NCBI RefSeq assembly: GCF_014202975.1
Contig: NZ_JACHHZ010000007.1
Span: 223,693-287,692 of the forward strand
Source of the DNA: Povalibacter uvarum
GTDB taxonomy: Bacteria; Pseudomonadota; Gammaproteobacteria; Steroidobacterales; Steroidobacteraceae
Direction: 5' to 3'
DNA length: 64,000 nt
Shown here: one piece after another, positions 59,214 through 64,000 of the stretch
How positions within the stretch are numbered: position 1 is the first letter of the stretch
Layout of the letters: every line of letters begins with the position of its first letter
Notes under the pieces: model-generated
Seen by the model: the letters and a program-made list of their open reading frames with translations, nothing else
Database searches by the model: none
Told to the model about the DNA's origin: nothing
Translations under genes and position numbers: made by a program

Positions 59214-59666
59214 ATGCCCACCAACACTGTCCGATTCCATCGCGTGCTGCGCGGCAAAGCAGAGCGCATCTACCGTGCGTTCCTCGATCCAGACGCAATG
59301 TCCAAGTGGCTGCCGCCCAACGGATTCACCGGGAAGGTGCATCAGATGGACGCGCGGCAGGGCGGCTCGTATCGCATGTCGTTCACGAATTTTTCCACGG
59401 GCAGCAGCCACTCGTTCGGCGGCACGTTCATCGAGCTCGTGCCGAACAAGCGCATCCGTCACACCGACCGGTTCGATGATCCGAACCTGCCGGGCGAGAT
59501 GACGACGACGATCGAGCTGAAGGAAGTTTCCGTCGGCGTGGAAGTGAACATCACGCAGGAAGGCATTCCCGACGTGATTCCACCCGATGGCTGCTATCTC
59601 GGCTGGCAGGAATCCCTCACGTTGCTCGCGCTGCTCGTGGAGCCGGAGATCCCTGACGGGGCGTGA
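59214..59666 (+). CDS. SRPBCC/AHSA1-like protein
   Basis: A 150-residue protein of the AHSA1 type: VRFHRVLRGKAERIYRAFLD, PDAMSKWLPPNGFTGKV and GGSYRMSFTNFSTGSSHSFG, ending PPDGCYLGWQESLTLLALLV, which is the usual C-terminal helix. The fold binds hydrophobic ligands, and some members modulate chaperones or act in detoxification. AAGGA lies upstream of the ATG. It converges with a CBS-domain gene only 3 bp away. Confidence 0.87.
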   Translation: MPTNTVRFHRVLRGKAERIYRAFLDPDAMSKWLPPNGFTGKVHQMDARQGGSYRMSFTNFSTGSSHSFGGTFIELVPNKRIRHTDRFDDPNLPGEMTTTIELKEVSVGVEVNITQEGIPDVIPPDGCYLGWQESLTLLALLVEPEIPDGA

Positions 59667-59669
59667 CGA

Positions 59670-60335
59670 CTACTCGTGCCGGTGCACATGCTCGACGCGA
59701 TGATGGGACTTCCACACGTCTTCGAGCATGGCATCGATGTTCTCGCCGGCGACATTGACGACGCACATCGGCGGATCATGCCGATGCAGCGTGATCAGGC
59801 TGTCGACACGCAGCTCGTGCTTCTGCACGAGCTCGGAGATCAGGGGGAACACGTCTTCACCTTCCGAGATGTCGAACGTGATGCGCGCGCCGCCACTGCT
59901 TCCCTGCAGGACACTGGCGAACGCCCTGAACACGTCGGATTCGGTGATGAGTCCCAGGAGCTCGTCCCTGCGAACGACCGGGAAGGCGCCGATCTTCCGG
60001 TCGCGCATCAATGCCGCGACAGCTTCGATCGCCATGTCCGGCGTCACCGTCAGGGGATTGCGGGTCATCACGTCGCCGACGGTGATCGCGTCGGAGCGCA
60101 GATGCTCGGTTGCGACGAGGCCATCGGCAGCCGTCGAGAACGGATTGAGCTTGGCAGGCGATGCGTGCAGCACGTCGGTCGCCGAAACGATGCCTACCAG
60201 AGTCGGATCGTTGGGGGATTGCATGACGGGCAGGCGGCGGATCTTCCGGCTCGCCATCAGCGCAGCGGCATCGGCGAGCAGTGCCTGCGGGTACGTCGTC
60301 ATGACGTCGGTCGTCATCCACATGCTGACAAACAT
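59670..60335 (-). CDS. CBS-domain pair protein with C-terminal regulatory extension
   Basis: A 221-residue protein with two CBS domains (MTTDVMTTYPQALLADAAAL ... RRLPVMQ and VGDVMTRNPLTVTPDMAIEA ... GAFPVVRRDELLGLITESDV), which usually bind adenosine nucleotides. The last 60 residues (ARITFDISEGEDVFPLISEL ... CVVNVAGENIDAMLEDVW) look like an ACT-type beta-alpha-beta module. The partner enzyme is not evident. Start at ATG 60335 is chosen on the conserved MFVSMWMTTDVMTT start. Confidence 0.87.
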   Translation of the reverse strand: MFVSMWMTTDVMTTYPQALLADAAALMASRKIRRLPVMQSPNDPTLVGIVSATDVLHASPAKLNPFSTAADGLVATEHLRSDAITVGDVMTRNPLTVTPDMAIEAVAALMRDRKIGAFPVVRRDELLGLITESDVFRAFASVLQGSSGGARITFDISEGEDVFPLISELVQKHELRVDSLITLHRHDPPMCVVNVAGENIDAMLEDVWKSHHRVEHVHRHE

Positions 60336-60682
60336 GGCGGGGATACCTCGAAGTTTGCGGCGCCTGTCAGCGTGCGCGGACGTGGGCTGTCGTAGAGTCT
60401 GTCCAGCATCCGCCAACGCAACCGGGCCTTCCAGTCCGCAGTTCTCGAAATCCCTGCCGAGGGAGCGCCCGACCGCCGATAAGGCATCTCCTTAAGCGAC
60501 TGTTGCAAAGCCAACGGGCTCACACCGCGATCCTCCGAAACATCGCGACTGGAACACAGTTTTCACCGATTTTTTCAGGGTTCCGCGCTTTCCGTGACCT
60601 GCCTGCGAGGGTGGGCGCGAGGGCTCTGGTACGGTTGCGTTTAACCGAATGTGGGGTACCGGTAACCCAAGCGTCCAAGACA

Positions 60683-61168
60683 ATGTCGTCCCGTCGTTTG
60701 CACTACAAAGATCGATATCGCTCGAGAGCGTTCACGCTCCTCGAGCTGATGACGACGCTGACCATCTGCGGGTTGCTGGCGGGCGTGGCGGTTCCGGCTT
60801 ATCGACAGTTCCTGGGACACCAGAAGGAGCAGGCCGCGGCACGCGATCTCATGCTCATCGCGATGAAGATCCAGAGCGCCTACGAGAAGGACTTCCGGTA
60901 CCCGGCTTCGCTCGACGACATCGGCATGGCGGGCATGCGCGATCCCTGGGGCAATCCGTACCGCTACCTCAGCTTCGATTCCGACATCCCGGGCATCAAG
61001 GGCCAGATCCGCAAGGATCACAACCTCCACCCGATCAACAGCTCCTTCGATCTGTACAGCATGGGCCCGGACGGCGACTCGAAATCTCCTCTGACGGCAA
61101 AAGCGAGCCGGGACGATATTCTCTGGGCCCGCGATGGCGCGTTCATCGGCCCGGCCTCCGACTTCTGA
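60683..61168 (+). CDS. Type II secretion pseudopilin GspG-like/type IV pilin-like protein
   Basis: A 161-residue protein with a prepilin N terminus: a 15-residue basic leader, then RAFTLLELMTTLTICGLLAG, with Glu at position +5. The residue before the cleavage site is Ala rather than the near-universal Gly. The C-terminal part (PASLDDIGMAGMRDPWGNPY, DLYSMGPDGDSKS) has the GspG-type DPWGNPY and calcium-loop-like SxGxDG signature. No other secretion genes are nearby. The GGDEF-EAL gene starts 6 bp downstream. Confidence 0.85.
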   Translation: MSSRRLHYKDRYRSRAFTLLELMTTLTICGLLAGVAVPAYRQFLGHQKEQAAARDLMLIAMKIQSAYEKDFRYPASLDDIGMAGMRDPWGNPYRYLSFDSDIPGIKGQIRKDHNLHPINSSFDLYSMGPDGDSKSPLTAKASRDDILWARDGAFIGPASDF

Positions 61169-61174
61169 CCGGTC

Positions 61175-63838
61175 GTGTCGCGGCGCCGCACCCGAATCGA
61201 GACCCGCACCCTGGCGCTCTTCGTAGCGTGCGCCCTCGTTCCGGTTGTCGCGTTCGCGCTCTTCGGTTCGGTGATCGTCGACCGCCAGCTTCGCACGTTC
61301 ACGGATGAACAGATCGATGCGGCGGCGAAGAGCTACGGACTCGCCATCTATGACCGACTGACGAACGTCGACCGGCAACTCACGGTTCTCACCGAACGAT
61401 ACCTGGCCGGAGAGATTCAGCCCGCGGGCATCGAGGCGTTCAGCGACGAGCGTGCGCGAATCCGTGTGCTCGATACGGTGCGCCCCTCCTCAGCGGCGGC
61501 AGGCATCGAACGCCGACTGAAAGTTTCCAATCAGGCCGAGCCCACGGTCTTCCTGGAGATCCAGGCGCGCAACGCCGACAGGGCCCTTCACGTCATCGCG
61601 ACCTTCTCCGGCGACTACCTCTGGAATACGGACGCCGTCCTGGTGTCGGACGCCGTGCTCTGCGTGCGCAACAACTTCGGCGTCCTGCTGCATTGCTCGG
61701 CCAGTGAGACACAGGCAGGGCTCGATGGCAAAGCCCTCGCGGAGGGCGATTGGACGCTCTTCCTGAACGGCACTTACGGATCGCATCCCTGGACGATCGA
61801 TGTCAGAACCCCGCGCGCGTCGGGTGCGATCGCGTGGTTCCGTTGGGTCTCTCCCGTCATCGCGGCCCTCGCCGTTGCGGTCGCTCTGCTCGCGGGGTCG
61901 ATCTTCATCCGCCGCAGCCATGAACCATTGCGAACGCTGATCGACGCCGCCCGGCGCATTGGACGCCGGCGAGCCGGCCAGGCGCTGCGAGTCACCTCCC
62001 GCGACGAGTACGGTCGTCTTGCGCGCTCCTTCAATCGAATGGCGAGCCGGCTGGATGACCAGTTCGATCTGCTGACGCTGCTGGCGCAGCTCGATCAGAC
62101 GATCCTCGAGCGCTCCGGCATGAAACCCGCGATGCAGGGGCTGATCCTCAAACTGCCGCAGCTGCTGAAGTGCCGGCTCGCGGCCGTCGTGTTGCCGCAG
62201 AACGATGTCGAGCTGCATCTCGTTCGTCGCGGCTCGCCGACGCTGGAGCGGGTCGCATTGCCCGCGGATGCGATGGCCGAGTTCGAAGGTGGTGATGCGA
62301 GCCTGCGGCGCTTCGCGTGCAATGAGCATTCTCCAGGCGTGCTGGCCGAACTCTCGCGCCGTGGCATCGATGCCGCGATCTCGCAGACGATCCGGGTGGC
62401 GGGCAAGGTGAGGGCGGTCCTGCTGATCAGCGACGAGAATGCGAAGTCGAGCTTCGTCGCCCGGCGGCTCCACGACGTTGCGCATCGGCTCGCTGTCGCG
62501 TTCGCCAACGAAGATCACGAGCAGGCGCTCTGGCGGCAGGCGTACTCGGACTCGCTCACGGGACTGGCGAATCGCGCGATGCTGCGCGAATGGCTTGCCT
62601 CCAACATCCTGCGCAACGGTGATCGCATCGCCGAGGGCGCCATCGTCTTCGTCGATCTCGACCGCTTCAAGTCGGTGAACGATTCGCTCGGGCATTCGAT
62701 GGGCGATTCGCTCTTGCAGCAGGTGGCCGGCCGACTGCAGCAGCAACTCCCGGTGACGGCTCTGCTGGCCCGGTTCGGCGGCGACGAATTCGTGATCGTC
62801 CTGCCGCAGACGAGCCGCGCCGGCGCGCGCGAGACGACGCGAGCGATGCTCGATTCGTTGCGTGAGCCTTGCGAGCTCGAACACATCCACTACGTGGCGC
62901 AGGCATCGGCCGGCATCGCGATGTTCCCGACCGACGGTACGACCGTCGACGAACTGCTGAAGCATGCCGATATCGCGCTCTATCGCGCGAAGGCGGACGG
63001 CCGCGGTCAGCTCTGCTTCTTCGACGAATCCATGAGCCGCATGGCGAAGGATCGGCTGCTGCTTGAAGATCAACTGCGCAACGCGATCCGCGACGGCGAG
63101 ATCGTTGCTCACTACCAGCCCAAGGTGGACAGGGACGGTATCGTCGTAGGTGTCGAGGCGCTGGCGCGATGGTTGCCCTCAGGCGGTGAGGCTGTGCCTC
63201 CGGCGCGCTTCGTGCCGCTCGCGGAAGAGACAGGCCTGATCGTCCCGATGGGTGACATGCTGCTGCGCGAAGTCTGCCGATCGATTCGTGGATGGCGGCA
63301 GCGCGGGCTCCACGTCGGCCGCGTCGCCGTGAACATTTCGATGGTCCAGATGCGCGATGCCGGATTCGCCGAGGCGCTGCTGGAATGTCTGGCCGAGCAC
63401 GATCTGAAGGGACACGACCTGGAGATCGAGCTCACCGAATCCGTCTTCGCCGAAGATCGCAACGCCATCGCTGCGCAGCTCTTCCGCTTGCAGGATGCCG
63501 GCGTGCACATTGCGATCGACGACTTCGGCACCGGCTTCTCCTCGATGTCTCTGCTGCGGCACTTCCCGATTCACGCGCTCAAGATCGACCGGTCGTTCGT
63601 CATCGACGCGGTGAGCTCGGAGGAGTCCCGCCTGCTGCTCCACGGCCTGATCGAGATCGGGCATGCGATGAAACTGGAAGTGGTGTCGGAAGGTGTCGAG
63701 TCCGGCGCGCAGTTCCAGTTGCTGCGCGAACTGCGATGCGATGTGTTCCAGGGGTATCTGTTCTCGAAGGCGCTGGCGCCCCGGGAGCTGGAAGCGTTCC
63801 TTGAAGCGCAGTCGACGGGGCTGCGAGAGGCGTCGTGA
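61175..63838 (+). CDS. Membrane GGDEF-EAL protein (cyclic di-GMP turnover)
   Basis: An 887-residue protein. TM1 (LALFVACALVPVVAFALFGS), a periplasmic sensor of about 180 residues, TM2 (VSPVIAALAVAVALLAGSIF) and HAMP. A GAF-like region follows, then a GGDEF domain (DSLTGLANRAML; intact RFGGDEF near residue 535), then an EAL domain (GVEALARW near 660; NISMVQMRDAGF; ELTESVFAED; DDFGTGFSS). Both catalytic motifs look intact, so it could make or degrade cyclic di-GMP. A GTG start 6 bp after the pilin-like gene implies an operon. Confidence 0.92.
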   Translation: MSRRRTRIETRTLALFVACALVPVVAFALFGSVIVDRQLRTFTDEQIDAAAKSYGLAIYDRLTNVDRQLTVLTERYLAGEIQPAGIEAFSDERARIRVLDTVRPSSAAAGIERRLKVSNQAEPTVFLEIQARNADRALHVIATFSGDYLWNTDAVLVSDAVLCVRNNFGVLLHCSASETQAGLDGKALAEGDWTLFLNGTYGSHPWTIDVRTPRASGAIAWFRWVSPVIAALAVAVALLAGSIFIRRSHEPLRTLIDAARRIGRRRAGQALRVTSRDEYGRLARSFNRMASRLDDQFDLLTLLAQLDQTILERSGMKPAMQGLILKLPQLLKCRLAAVVLPQNDVELHLVRRGSPTLERVALPADAMAEFEGGDASLRRFACNEHSPGVLAELSRRGIDAAISQTIRVAGKVRAVLLISDENAKSSFVARRLHDVAHRLAVAFANEDHEQALWRQAYSDSLTGLANRAMLREWLASNILRNGDRIAEGAIVFVDLDRFKSVNDSLGHSMGDSLLQQVAGRLQQQLPVTALLARFGGDEFVIVLPQTSRAGARETTRAMLDSLREPCELEHIHYVAQASAGIAMFPTDGTTVDELLKHADIALYRAKADGRGQLCFFDESMSRMAKDRLLLEDQLRNAIRDGEIVAHYQPKVDRDGIVVGVEALARWLPSGGEAVPPARFVPLAEETGLIVPMGDMLLREVCRSIRGWRQRGLHVGRVAVNISMVQMRDAGFAEALLECLAEHDLKGHDLEIELTESVFAEDRNAIAAQLFRLQDAGVHIAIDDFGTGFSSMSLLRHFPIHALKIDRSFVIDAVSSEESRLLLHGLIEIGHAMKLEVVSEGVESGAQFQLLRELRCDVFQGYLFSKALAPRELEAFLEAQSTGLREAS

Positions 63839-63847
63839 GAGAAGTCG

Positions 63848-63867
63848 CTAGCCTGCTAGCAGGCTAG
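63848..63867. repeat. Perfect 20-bp palindrome
   Basis: CTAGCCTGCTAGCAGGCTAG is followed by a partial extra unit (ccagctagcc). It lies 10 bp after the GGDEF-EAL stop codon and may be its terminator, though no T tract follows. Confidence 0.6.
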
Positions 63868-63907
63868 CCAGCTAGCCAGAGGCGGAAGAAGCGTGCCTCC
63901 TCATATT

Positions 63908-63927
63908 GTGGGTCCGGCTTCACCGGA
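63908..63927. repeat. GTGGGTCCGGCT-family dispersed repeat, truncated copy
   Basis: GTGGGTCCGGCTTCACCGGA has an intact left half and a shortened right half. I see no gene in the last 160 bp of the window. Confidence 0.6.
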
Positions 63928-64000
63928 GTCAAACGGTCGATGCAACACTGCGAGCCAGTGTATCTGCTGGAGTCTCGAAGCCTAAGGTTTGTCGTGGCCT

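Noticed and set aside
55142..59666. Prophage or injection-system island around the tail-tube gene
   Set aside because: Flanking genes are ordinary chromosomal ones (serine hydrolase, chemoreceptor, AHSA1). No integrase or other tail genes.
61490..63112. Long - strand open frame of about 540 codons
   Set aside because: Antisense to the GGDEF-EAL gene, whose catalytic motifs are intact.

Overview
The window is GC-rich, densely coded chromosomal DNA with short intergenic gaps and no rRNA or tRNA gene, integrase, transposase or CRISPR array that I can see. Gene content suggests a free-living, polysaccharide-using, motile gammaproteobacterium of the Steroidobacter/Xanthomonadales type. The pointers are a TonB-dependent receptor of the Xanthomonas-Caulobacter style, a membrane winged-helix/TPR regulator, a PA2779/PA2778 gene pair, two chemoreceptors and GGDEF/EAL signalling. 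This taxonomic guess is inference from gene content only.

Layout. 0-5.9 kb: a methanethiol-methyltransferase-like gene cut by the window edge, a winged-helix/TPR regulator, a cytochrome P460-like protein, and a tight leftward trio (SAM methyltransferase, SRPBCC protein, exported S10 carboxypeptidase). 6-16.6 kb: a membrane-bound AraC regulator facing a UGT-type glycosyltransferase, a WYL regulator with a 19-bp palindrome facing a Tat-exported protein, a metallo-beta-lactamase/rhodanese fusion, an arginase-family enzyme, a PEP-CTERM protein, a DUF808 protein and a RibD-like reductase. 16.7-29.9 kb: arylamine N-acetyltransferase, a short-chain dehydrogenase, an outer-membrane barrel protein, several exported hydrolases, a scar of an isoquinoline-oxidoreductase-type operon, and an exported alcohol-dehydrogenase/NTF2-like fusion.

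29.9-32.1 kb is a chemoreceptor-cheW pair. 32.3-41.1 kb is a carbohydrate locus: a BNR-repeat (sialidase-like) protein, then, leftward, a small secreted protein, a GH39 glycosidase, a TonB-dependent receptor and a GH5 glycosidase. 41.3-46.2 kb holds a cupin protein, a complete partner-switching module (STAS antagonist plus a membrane SpoIIE phosphatase fused to an anti-sigma-type kinase), DUF3224 and AraC genes. 46.4-53.2 kb: DUF3617, a D,D-carboxypeptidase overlapping a TMTC-like membrane protein, a LysR/DUF1772 divergent pair, a SpoIIAA-like protein, and a receiver-GAF-PAS protein whose kinase domain is degenerate. 53.3-64 kb: a candidate structured RNA, PA2779/PA2778, an orphan contractile tail-tube protein, a class-C-type serine hydrolase, a second chemoreceptor, AHSA1 and CBS proteins, a type IV pilin-like protein and a GGDEF-EAL protein.

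Most convergent gene ends carry strong hairpins. Three families of dispersed repeats recur between genes: a CCCGCGAAAGCGGG palindrome, a GTGGGTCCGGCT...AGCCGGACCCAC palindrome, and GAGC-rich arrays. One copy of the first family lies in frame inside a membrane-protein gene and another supplies its stop codon. I found no single novel multi-gene system that I would call certain. The best leads are the fused phosphatase/kinase partner switch, the exported dehydrogenase-NTF2 fusion, the 53.3 kb RNA candidate, the GH39/TonB/GH5 locus and the coding use of repeat elements.
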